DNA of 44,260 nucleotides from Ectocarpus siliculosus (Eukaryota > Sar > Phaeophyceae > Ectocarpales > Ectocarpaceae), in the NCBI GenBank assembly GCA_000310025.1, contig FN648619.1, positions 636,676-680,935 of the forward strand, written 5' to 3'. A program made the translations under genes and the position numbers. The notes under the pieces are model-generated. The model worked only from the letters and a program-made list of their open reading frames with translations, ran no database searches and was not told the DNA's origin. Position 1 is the stretch's first letter; every line of letters begins with the position of its first letter. This document shows, in pieces, positions 10,645 through 20,800 of the stretch.

Positions 10645-10979
10645 AGTATTTATTTGTTTATTTATTTTTCTTCACTTCAAATCAGCGCTCACAGCACTAG
10701 TTAGTGCCGTTTACTCCAACCCGTCGTCACACAGAAGAGCACCTCTCTACCCTCCCCTCCTGCGGTACTTTGCCTTCGATTTTTATTGCGAGGAGAGTTC
10801 AGCACTCTCTTCCCTCCGTGTACACACGAACTAGCGCTATCCACTAGGCCAGAAGCGGAAGCGAGAGAAAAGAGAAATACTCAATTTGTAAGAAAAGCTC
10901 GCTTACGCCGGGATTCGAACCCCTGACCTGACCTCTAGAAGGTTTCGAGGATACCAACAAGACCACCGGGGCGACCGGC
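10645..10979 (-). mobile_element. tRNA-derived SINE, copy A
   Basis: On the minus strand it begins ccggtcgccccggtggtctt, an A-box-like tRNA head. It continues through a B-box-like gggttcgaatcccggcgtaa, then a second tRNA-like A-box segment (gcctagtggatagcgcta), and ends in an A-rich tail (aaaaataaataaacaaataa). It is colinear with copy B at 25459-25767 over its whole length, with substitutions and a small insertion (about 10880-10905). The 3' A-rich tail and internal Pol III-type boxes are standard SINE features. Confidence 0.8.
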
Positions 10980-11186
10980 TATTGCACGGACGGGAAGAAA
11001 GTGCGCGCAAACAAACAATACGGAACATTCCACGGGTAACGCTCCAACTACAGATGCAACTGTTTGTTGTTCGTACGTCTACACTACAGCAGCAGTAGAT
11101 CTATAGCTTGAATGCCAAGAGGTTGGGCCTTGTTGACACTGGCCGTACCTTCCCTCTTCGACAACCCTACTGCATGACGTGAGCAG

Positions 11187-12187
11187 CCACATCGAGGCGG
11201 AGAAGGAACCAGCTCCTCCTGTTCCACGCGTCGCCGCGAAGAACAAGAGTGGCAAACGGACTTGCGAGTGCGGGAAAGATCTCGGGTCCGGTCCCACCCG
11301 GCGGGCCGCAGCACACGTGCAGCAGCACCACGAGGGCTCACAGGATCACCAGTGAGTACACGTGTAAAAGTTTCCGTGAATGAAACAGTAGTGCTTGCTG
11401 ATGCACGACTCGACCCCACCGAAAAAATTCAAGTGCATAGCTACATACACGAGATTTGCAGACAGACGTGCTTACAGCAGTCGAAAAAACGGCGTTGTTT
11501 GCATGATCAGGTGAGCCTTGAAAGCGACGGCGAGAAGCAGGACAGATACGATAACTGCAAGACAGCCCGTTCGAGGAAAGAATACCACAGCATTCAAAGA
11601 AATGTGTTGTCAGAAGTGAGTAGGAAAAGGCCTTCTTTAGCCTTCTTCGGTAACTTATTTCCCCCCGAGACCTTGAAAAGGCTCGCCTGGTCTGTCTCAA
11701 CAGCGTCCGTCGTAGGTCCTGCCGTCTACGTAGAACCATCAACGATCACGTCGCCACGTTTTGTCCTTAGCGTGTTGTTTTGCCCCGAGATCTTGAGAAG
11801 GCTGTCCTTTCTCAACTACGTCTCCGCTGCCGTTTTTGTAGAGCCATGACCGATCACCTCGCGACAACGGAGACGCTAGAATAGCGCGTATGCAAACATG
11901 AACTTGTTTTGCTTTTTGGAAAGGAACAGTGTGAAAGAAAAGGCACGCACTGCAGTGTAGCGGTTCTGCTCGTTCGTCTAGACACCAGGAACAAAAATTG
12001 GACTATATATATATGTATCGCGCTCGCAACCCTGTACGCTTGATGCGCCTCCCTCCCTCCCTCTCAGGAATGAGAACCACGAGGTCAACCGTTTGCTAGC
12101 CAAGCCCTCCAACTTTAAGGCCTGGACCAGAGTATCAGACCACCCGGATACCCTGGCGCTAGCCAAGAGCATCGGCGACTACCTCGG
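11187..12187 (+). CDS. Two orphan coding exons of an unrecognised protein (partial)
   Basis: Exon A (11187-11351) encodes HIEAEKEPAPPVPRVAAKNK and continues with TCECGKDLGSGPTRRAAAHV and QQHHEGSQDH. This has a possible C-x-C...H-x4-H metal-binding pattern and ends at a strong ca|gtgagt donor. Exon B (12068-12187) follows a strong ctccctctcag acceptor and encodes NENHEVNRLLAKPSNFKAWT then RVSDHPDTLALAKSIGDYLG. The phases match (ca|g gives Gln), and codon use is GC-rich at third positions like the real exons nearby. No start codon or terminal exon could be placed, so this may be the remnant of a gene or transposase. I do not recognise the family. The ends and the splice to unknown neighbours are uncertain. 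Confidence 0.4.
11645..11875 (+). repeat. Two-unit tandem duplication of about 125 bp
   Basis: Unit 1 (from about 11660, ccccgagaccttgaaaaggc) and unit 2 (from about 11783, ccccgagatcttgagaaggc) share internal blocks tctcaac, tgccgt, gtagaaccat/gtagagccat and cgatcac(g/c)tcgc. It lies between the two orphan exons. An open frame crosses it but looks like a by-product of the duplication. Confidence 0.7.
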
Positions 12188-13790
12188 GTCATTGTTGCTC
12201 TGGTGGCGAGAGAGGGGCCCCGCGTTTCGCTTTTTTTTTTGCACGGTGGGGCAGTGTGCTCGGCTGGGGGTACAGCGGAGGCAGGCACGCGCGCGCGTGC
12301 GGAGGAGGGGATTCGCGGATGTATTCGAGGATGGGGGGGGGGGGTCTGGATGATGATGAGGCGTGTTGCGCGGTGGGTGTTTCTGGCGAGGGGTGTTGGT
12401 CGTTCGAGATAATAGTGCGTGGGGGAGGAAGGGAGGGGGCCCCGCGCAGGAAAAATGAAACCGCGGTGCACATTGTTTACCCCTTTCTCGCACAAGCTGA
12501 TGCTGGAATGGATGGAAAGTGTCTCATCTTGCCGCCGCTTCCGCTGCTGCTGCAGACACAGCTTTGGCCTTCGGTTCGGACGAGCAGCGGTCGCCGTGGG
12601 GTTGTCATTAGTCGTTGCATGGATGTTTTTTCTTTAGGGGAAGGGAGAGGAGGGGGAGCAGCGACAATAGGTTGCGATGTTGTGATGAAAAGTCGTGCTG
12701 CTGGTCTAAAGTTAGTTGCGGGTATGTAGGTAATGAACACCGGGGATTTTGTAGATACATGTAGATAATTCATTGTGTTTTTTCAGAGGGTGTACCACTG
12801 CTGATGTGACTTGTTGAAGGGAGGAGCGAGAAGCAAGAGATGAAGAGAAAAGGGTGCCGCTTCAAATGCTTTTTTCTTGGCCGACACACGTACGTCTGGC
12901 ACACGCGGCAGCCCGCGAAACACACCCGACAGCAGAGTGTGTCGTTTTCGTAACTAAAGAGTAGAGGTATAGAGTGAGACTTGCATTCTGATAAGGCAAG
13001 CAAGTAGCAGAGCTGAGTTAGGTTCGGTTCGCCTCCGTTTACGGCCGCGAGTCGACGTAGTACTCGGCATGGCAGAGGCTATGTAGAGGTGCCCAATATG
13101 TGATTTTCCATGTGCAGAATTTTCAGCTCCCGTCAGAATTGCGGCGCGATTGACTGCGCACCCGCTTTTGCCGCGGCCGTTACTACCAGTGAGGTAGAGG
13201 ATAGAAAGGTTGGGCCGTCGATCGAAACTCGGGATGAGCGTAACGACGAGCCTTTCCGGCGCGCGTTGAACGGCCGGCGGCTGGCTGGCTCCACATCCGT
13301 GTGGGTTCCTAAAATTGAGAGCTTGTAAGCAATCAACGATGAACGAGCGAACGCTGTGCGTGCGTGGCTTTCCGTTCCCTGGCCCAATTGTTTTTTTTAA
13401 GAGTTGAGTAAATAAATGAAAATAAATGCTCAAAATTAACAATCGGTGCAGATTGATGCGAAGAGAGCGGTGGATGCGTTCATGTGCACTTGGTTGCTGC
13501 TTTTCCGATGAACGCATCCACTGGGCTCGTGGCCGGCGTTTGTGATGCCGCCTTTTTGATCGCTGGATATGTAAAGAAGAAGTCCCTTGTGGTCATCATG
13601 CCTGCTGTCCTCACGGGGCAGAGGTGTGTGCTCTGCTGCTTCTCTGGGCTCGTCGGTTGTTCTGAGAATTTATTCGAGGATGTGGTATGGTTTCTCCACC
13701 ATCATGTTCTAACTCGAGTGACAGCAGTGAAGTGTAGCGCCAGGTCAGACAGGTTTTATGTGCACCACACACGATGCATACGTCACTGAA
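12188..13790. other. Non-coding stretch with poly-G and a small hairpin
   Basis: No gene is recognised. It contains a poly-G run at about 12335-12345. A short inverted pair (ggatgcgttcat at about 13471 and atgaacgcatcc at about 13508) could form a hairpin with a loop of about 25 nt. Downstream exons of the orphan plus-strand model were sought here but none could be fixed in phase. Confidence 0.35.
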
Positions 13791-13839
13791 TCAAGAGCGA
13801 AAAAAATGCCGGAAAAAAAAAAGCTTATTTTGGGCTCTC

Positions 13840-13998
13840 CCGGGGGGGGGTACGTAGGTGTGCGGAGTAACTTTTTCCGGGCACCCTTGGGTAACCCTTT
13901 GACCCTCTGGTCGAAACTGATGGTTTCATATCCGGCAGCCACGAGTACTTGAATACAAGCTGGTTCACGCAAGAAACCCCAAATTTGTTCCCCCAAAG
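13840..13998 (-). repeat. Relic arm of the foldback element
   Basis: The segment gagtacttgaatacaagctg, then gttcacgcaagaaacc and caaatttgttcccc, matches the reverse complement of about 15065-15115 (gcggggaacaaattttg, cttgcgtgaacaagcttgta, cttccaagtactt). It is therefore an inverted, diverged copy of sequence flanking the foldback hairpin. Confidence 0.65.
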
Positions 13999-14772
13999 AT
14001 ACAAATACTCACCAATCAACACATATTTTTTACCACAGTGACCCCCACGCTTAGCCTAAGACCGTGACATAGCTGGAATTTCCGAGAACACTTTTCTACG
14101 GTGGTTAGGCGCACCAATGTGTCTTGGCCAATCAGCGGCCTTCACGCTGTTTGAGAACAACTGTAAATACCAATGCAACACGAACCTTCTTCGGCCGGAG
14201 TTCAACCTCAAATGACCTTCGAGCTCTAGGGAATCAAAAAAAAAAAAATAGAAGTGAAAACGGCCACCGTTGGAGCCAGTTACGCCCCACAAGGTGGGAT
14301 TCCGGTGTTGTGGACCTTCGGCGTCGTCAGATGGCCACCGTTTGTACGGAGCAACCGCCCAGGAAGCATCGAAACGGTTTCCGTCGTATATATCTGAGGA
14401 AAGCTTGGATCGTCCCCAAGTTTGGCAGCTTGACAGGTATTGACGCTACCCATCCGAAAAAATATGCTTGAACACTATTCACAAAGTTTTCCCGCTCCTA
14501 CAAGTAAACCGGCTTATCGGGGTCTAACGGATAGGACCCCCGGAAGCCGGTATATATATATATATGTCTTAAATAAAAAAAACAATTCGGTCGGCTCCGT
14601 CCGGTGTAGGGTGTTGAAGGATTGTACAAAGTTTCGTTGCCCAAGGGGCGAAACTGAGATAGAGCGGTCGATTCGAACTTAAAGTTGTGCCCCAAAAGCT
14701 CCATTATTACGGTATTAGTCTAAATCGAAGTAAATAACGGGTTCGCAGAGGAAATTTCAGGTTCTTGATAAA

Positions 14773-15072
14773 AAGCAAATCCTTCGTTCGGGTTTCTGGA
14801 GATGAGTCACCAAATTTTGCACACTTGTCCGCAAGATCGATATCAAACTTTTTTACGAATGGGGTTTTCGTATTGTTTTTTTATTCGCCGAATATTCAGG
14901 GTCCAGCGCAGCCTTTCTGTTTTAGGAACGTGCGGGACCCCGATTATTCGGCAAATAAAAAAAATCGAAAAAAAACACTCGTGAAAAGTTTGGTATCGAC
15001 CTTGCGGACAAGTGTGCAAAATTTGGTGACCTGTTGTATCTCCAAAAAACCGAACGAAGGATTTGCGGGGAA
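14773..15072. mobile_element. Foldback/hairpin element, arms about 125 bp
   Basis: The left arm contains caaatccttcgttcgggttt, ctggaga, caccaaattttgcacacttg and tccgcaagatcgatatcaaa, running into attcgccgaatattcagggt. The right arm is the reverse complement of these blocks in reverse order (attattcggcaaataaa, ggtatcgaccttgcggacaa, gtgtgcaaaatttggtgacc, cgaacgaaggatttgc). The loop is about 30-40 bp and GC-rich. Arm identity is about 85% by eye. No coding sequence lies inside. This is typical of a non-autonomous foldback element or MITE able to give a long double-stranded hairpin if transcribed. Confidence 0.85.
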
Positions 15073-15129
15073 CAAATTTTGTTTATCTTGCGTGAACAAG
15101 CTTGTACTTCCAAGTACTTCGATACCGTA

Positions 15130-17876
15130 AGGGACTTCGATCTTTGCGAGCTTCTACGCAACAGGCGCGCCACACACAGTGTTAAAGCGTGTGTGATATT
15201 CTTGGAGAGTCTTTGTCTTTGTCTTCTTCACATACAAAACCGTTCCGTTCTCTCTGCCCAGTACCTTCTTCTGTCCGTACTAGTCTAACACTTGACGGGG
15301 TCGATTCCCGTGGTCACAGGCTAACTTACCCAAAAAAGGTATACGAAAATAAAATGGACCCGACTGAGAGTATAGCATGTTAATTCTGCATAGGCCAGGT
15401 GGAAAAATCCTACATGGAGCTGTAGTTCATAAGAACATTTCGCTCTCTACTGCGGGCGTTCCTACCACTGTTGCTCAGCGGACATGCTACATAGGGGCTG
15501 GCCTCTGGGACCAAAGCCTACAAGCTCACAGGACGATACAGCATAAAACAACCCCCTAGAGCACTTTCCAGCTCCACGTGCCACAAAAGTCAACCCTACC
15601 TCGACCAATCCGCCCTCGAACCTGACAGGCCGGGCGATTGTTGGCCTCAGATGTAGTTGTGTATTTCGGGTGGCTATGGGCGCGAAGGGCCTTCAGAACC
15701 ACGACAGAGCTTTACCGGGCAAAAAATGCTGAGCGGCGTTTTCACAGGCCAATGCCGTGTTCTAGTAAAAGTGCATCGATGTCACACTCGCCCTATCCGT
15801 GTTGGAAATCCAAAACACACCCATGGTAACACCCAACAATAAAACTCGAAATCAATGCTCCTCTCTAACGTTACATGAAACATGAAAATGTATATTTTCC
15901 AAAAAAGAAAATACAACACCCGGTCGATCTTCTGCCTCGTACCACCCTTTGTATCACCGGTTGGGAATGGTGCTTCCCGTAGAGAGACCCCCCCCCCCCC
16001 CCCCCCCCTCGGCAAGCGAAAAACGACCATGAAAAAGGGATTCGAGATAAGAATGACATGGAGATATCACTACGACACTAAATATTGGATGCAAGCACGC
16101 CAGGAGAACCGGTATTAACTGGTGCAGTGGCCGTGCTGCTTGGGTCTTTTTGCATGCATCCACTCTTTCTTCCCGAGAACAAGAACAACAGAAATACGTG
16201 ACAAAATGGACCAGGCAACTTCACCACTGCTATGTACTTAATTAACCAAGCCCGCACGAAAAAACGATCAAAACAAATACGAGAAAGGAAACAGCGTTTT
16301 CTAGATGAAATCTAGATAAACACGTCACGCAGAGAAAAAGCAACCAAACGCGACGCCTCCCCCCTTCCGGCCGTCGCAGGAACACCCAGCCCACGAAAAT
16401 CGCAACAACGATGGCCCTCACTGTCGAAAAGACCAACGAGATCGCACAAATACGAGACACGTCTACCGAGTTATCGTAACGCATGTGCCAGAGGAAACCA
16501 TCTGGTCCAAACAAGCAACCGCCACACGTCTACCTCACACGGGCGGCGACTGGGCGATGGCCCCGCGCCGCCGTGTGATACGCCATCTAAACAGTGCATC
16601 CCTACGAAAACGTAGCACGATCCCGTTCGGGAATGTAGGGACCATTTGTGGTATTCGCGCTTGTATCCGTGCGGTATTCTTGTATACGAATGGCCCGTGT
16701 ATCAGTCTAGTCAGTGGCCACCCGCCCTCTGCGGCCTCGCGCGTCCCCTGCTTCCCTCACACGTCCCGCACCAGCAAGCAGCACGGTTCCTCCTCCCTCC
16801 GCTCCGGGTGCACATCTCTAAGACAACGGCTTCCGACCTGTGACCTCGTCCCTCGGAACGCCCATCTCCACAAAAAAATCTTGTCAGACAGCATCAATCA
16901 AGACGTCTCCCCCCGCCCTCGACTTCCTGCACTCCGTGGCAAAGCACCGTTTTTTTTTGTATTTACGCCGCTACATATGTATCTCATCACGCGGCGTGAT
17001 CTCTCCCCAGCCCCGCCCACCGCAGAACCCCGCTTCTTCTCCGGTAGAACAGCACGTATGGCTCGCTGCTGGGGCCCTTGTCGGGCGCTGATCAAACCAC
17101 GGCGCCCCCGGCGGAAAGAACAGAGCCAGTTCGGGAGAGCGAGCGAGCAAGCGAGCCGCCAAAAAAAGGCCGAAAACGTGGCGGCGATAAAGTGACACCG
17201 ATCGCAACAAAAAGGGGGTCGGTCAGTCAGTGCGTACATACATACTATTACATACGGCGGGACACGTTGCATACTGACGCTGTAGCGTCACCACGGGCGA
17301 TGACAGTTGCGGTCCGCTAAAGATGTGAGAGAAAAAAGAAAGGAGCTTCGCGGACAAATATGCAGGCGGACTTGTGTTTTTTTTGTTTTTTGTATGTATT
17401 CGTCCCATTCTTACTAAGGCGCCGGTTTGCAGGCCTTTCGGCGCATGTATCTGACGTATCAGCCGGGGTCGCACAAGAGGAAGGTCACACACAGCAGCTT
17501 TTTTCACAACTTAATTTTTTTTGCAGGAAATATACATCCAGTCACAGAAAGACTATCCGTTCGACATAACACCACAGCATAATCGTCGAACAGGATGTCT
17601 TCAAGTTACTACAGTGGGCCTTTTTTCGTCACCAACACAGATTGAGCCGGGACTCCCGTGCGGCGGGCGGAGGCTGTTGCGAACTTTCTCTCTCTCTGCG
17701 AACACCAAACAAACTTTCTTCGAAGAACGGCGGGATATTCGTTTCTGGGGCGTTGTGCCGAAGTGGGCTTGAAACAACAATTCATCTATCCGGGGCAGTC
17801 CCCGCCGCAACCCGTCGCCTTTAAGGCATCTGCGTCTATGAACGAAACAAGGAAAAGTTGTACTGATGGGCATCGA
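15130..17876. other. Intergenic stretch downstream of the USP gene
   Basis: No gene is supported. It includes a 21-base poly-C run (15988-16008) and scattered A-runs. Long overlapping open frames occur on both strands at 16240-17270. They are biased toward Arg, Pro and Ser, match no family and lack splice or start context, so I treat them as chance. The part next to 17877 should contain the 3' untranslated region of the USP gene. Confidence 0.4.
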
Positions 17877-20800
17877 TCACATCCTCTTGTAGCAGAGTAA
17901 GTCTACCAGAAACTCCACTGTTTTCAGTGAGTGATCGTATGTAAATATTGTCCACAACAAGAAACTGACCGCAACACATCCATGTTGTACGTAGCACACT
18001 CGTTCTACCCGAAACAAAAATGTATTCAATGATTTGCATGGCATTTCTTGTAAAAAAAAAAAAAAACGGAACATATGTTGGCGTGGTAGGCCAACATCCA
18101 TCTTGTAGCATACACCATTTCTATGCGGCAGAAAAAAAAAAAACTGCCAGCGCATCATGTCATGGCACGAGTTCTCACTTGTGGGGCTGACGTGCGAGTC
18201 GTTGAAGCTGTACCACTTCTTGTCCTCGGAGTTCTGCGCGATGGCGGTGTAGTGCCCGGCGCGAAGGCTGCCAGAGTGCTCCTGCGGTTGTAAGACGGAC
18301 GGACGGGGTGGCAACGTGGCCAACAGCCGGAAGCATCCGGTCAGCTATACAAAAGGGAACAGTGAGGAACGCTACTTTGTTGTAGTTGTTGTTGATGATG
18401 ATGATGTTTCTTGAGTGGCGAGTTCTGCATGCAGCAAAGCTGCCGCATAAGCAAACCTCATCAAACCTCCGGAGACGTCAAACCCAGTCAAACAAAAAGC
18501 ATCACCGCCAAGGTAGCCGCCAACTCTCCCTTTGCCTGGTGCCGGTGCAGAGGGAGATAGATTACTACGGCCTGGAGGCTACGGGAACTCGAAACAACGG
18601 TACCCCCCCCGGCCCGCCCCCCCCCAAAGGCTACCGCTTGACTGGTGCACATCGTACCGACACGGCGAAAAGGTCGTAGACGGGAGGGGCTTCCTTGAAG
18701 ATTGGCCCGCCCGCGCGCTGTATGTTCCTGCAGACCACCAAGTTTGCAGACAGAACAACCAAAAGGGGAAAAGATGACAAAAAAAGCCCCGGCGGGAAGA
18801 GGAGAGAGAACTCGTGAGTGAGTGAGTGAGTGAGTGAGTGAGTGAGTGACACAGGCTTTGACCGTCTCTACCAAAAATTAGCAGATTGGTTAGGGCGATC
18901 AACTCTCGTAAATAGCGAGGTCAAGCCCCTTTTGGGGGTAGGCCAACTCATGCACGCGACGAGCTGGAACACACCACCATTGACGCATAAACACCAAACA
19001 CATTCGAGCCTCTCGCTCCGTGGCGAGGGGGGGGGGGGGGGGGTCAGACGGTTGAGGACGAATTGGTAACACATCTCATGAGGTCAAGAGGCCCCTCCAG
19101 TGGGTACAAACCGAAGGTCGAGCCAGTCTCTGTGGCTGAAAAAACAAACCACACTTCCTATAAACGCCGCTTTCTCTTTCGAGTTCAAGCGCGTCAACAC
19201 AAGGAACGCTCGGAACAAGCGCACATGCACGCCACAACGCATTAAGCACCCACGCCGCACCTGGTGAGGTCGAGCCCCTCTATGGGGAAGCTAACGTGCG
19301 TGTCGAGTTTCTGGCGGTAGACAGTCAGAGCGCCCGGCGTGAATAGGAACCTCTTGAGGACCACGATCAGCACGTCCGGGGCGGAGTAGACGTCAAGTTT
19401 CTTGGAAGCCTGTTGGGAGAGAGAGGAGATAGCGAGAGACAGAGGATGATAAACGGGGGGCAGGGGGGGAGGCATGTGAAATCATGAAACACACATGGAC
19501 GTCCGCCCCGTTTCTTCGCAGGCGAGGCGGAGGAGATGGAACAACAAAGGCATTTCGGCGAAAGCAATACCTTAAAAATAGGGTTGGGTGTATTGTTGGG
19601 TTGATGTGTTGGGTATGATTAAATGCTCAGCGTTGGGGACGCAATATCCAAGAGCGCTCGGACTTCCAACGCAAGAAGCAAAAAGCAACCAAAACACAAA
19701 ACAGCCAGCAGAGCACGGACGAGTCCCCCGTCACGTGAAACGCCGCATCGCGCACAAACAAGAACCATCATCGCGGGGAAAAATGAAACGCCACAACGAC
19801 GCTCCCGTTTTTCGCAGCACCACCGACTGTCTGCCTATCTCTCTATCTAGCCCCCCTTGCCCCCCCCCCCGCTCTCTAGCAGGATGCAGCCCACCCTTCA
19901 TGCGACACGCCCAATCCCTCTTCGCGCTTGGTGATGTGATGTGATGTGAGAGCCTGGTGCGGTGAGGACCCGGCGTGCTCCGTCTCGACTTCGTAGGGAT
20001 GCGAGGTCAATGGCGTAACAACTACGGCATGCACGACCATGAGTAACCCCCCCCCCCCACCCCACCTACATCTTNNNNNNNNNNNNNNNNNNNNNNNNNN
20101 NNNNNNNNNNNNNNNNNNNNNNNNNNNNNNNNNNNNNNNNNNNNNNNNNNNNNNNNNNNNNNNNNNNNNNNNNNNNNNNNNNNNNNNNNNNNNNNNNNNN
20201 NNNNNNNNNNNNNNNNNNNNNNNNNNNNNNNNNNNNNNNNNNNNNNNNNNNNNNNNNNNNNNNNNNNNNNNNNNNNNNNNNNNNNNNNNNNNNNNNNNNN
20301 NNNNNNNNNNNNNNNNNNNNNNNNNNNNNNNNNNNNNNNNNNNNNNNNNNNNNNNNNNNNNNNNNNNNNNNNNNNNNNNNNNNNNNNNNNNNNNNNNNNN
20401 NNNNNNNNNNNNNNNNNNNNNNNNNNNNNNNNNNNNNNNNNNNNNNNNNNNNNNNNNNNNNNNNNNNNNNNNNNNNNNNNNNNNNNNNNNNNNNNNNNNN
20501 NNNNNNNNNNNNNNNNNNNNNNNNNNNNNNNNNNNNNNNNNNNNNNNAACCCCCCCCCCCCCCCGCTCTCTCCCTCCCTCCCCGCCCCCCCTTGCCTGGC
20601 GGTGCGTCTTGCATCTCGAGCAGTACCACAGCTCGCTCTGCCCCAGCTCCTCGCACTCGGTGAACTTCTCGAAGCAGCTGTCGATCGGCACGCTCTGGCG
20701 CTCGTTCTGCGCCTCCTCTGCCTTCCTCACCGAAGGGTGGGTGTCCGTCGCCTCGAGCTCGTCCTTGTCGACCAGGCTGTGGGGCTCGTAAGTGGGTCTG

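Larger units (their letters stand above)
19410..20595 (-). other. GC-AG intron containing the assembly gap
   Basis: Donor cag|gcaagg at 20596/20595 and acceptor cccaacag|gct at 19410/19409. The GC donor is required because it rebuilds [20 protein letters not shown], the conserved second zinc-ribbon and following USP segment, in phase 0. The intron also contains the N gap, so its true length is unknown. Confidence 0.85.

Noticed and set aside
10900-10980. Functional tRNA gene (minus strand)
   Set aside because: A and B boxes are present but the acceptor and anticodon stems do not form properly. The sequence continues into a SINE body with an A-rich tail and has a second copy.
16485-17195. Plus-strand open frame of 236 codons
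   Set aside because: Arg/Ser/Pro-biased composition, no motif, and no start or splice context. Overlapping frames on the other strand are equally long, as expected by chance in GC-rich DNA.
17786-17835. Alternative USP last exon with a strong pyrimidine tract
   Set aside because: Phase-compatible, but its peptide lacks any similarity to the closing strand of USP domains. Kept only as an alternative.
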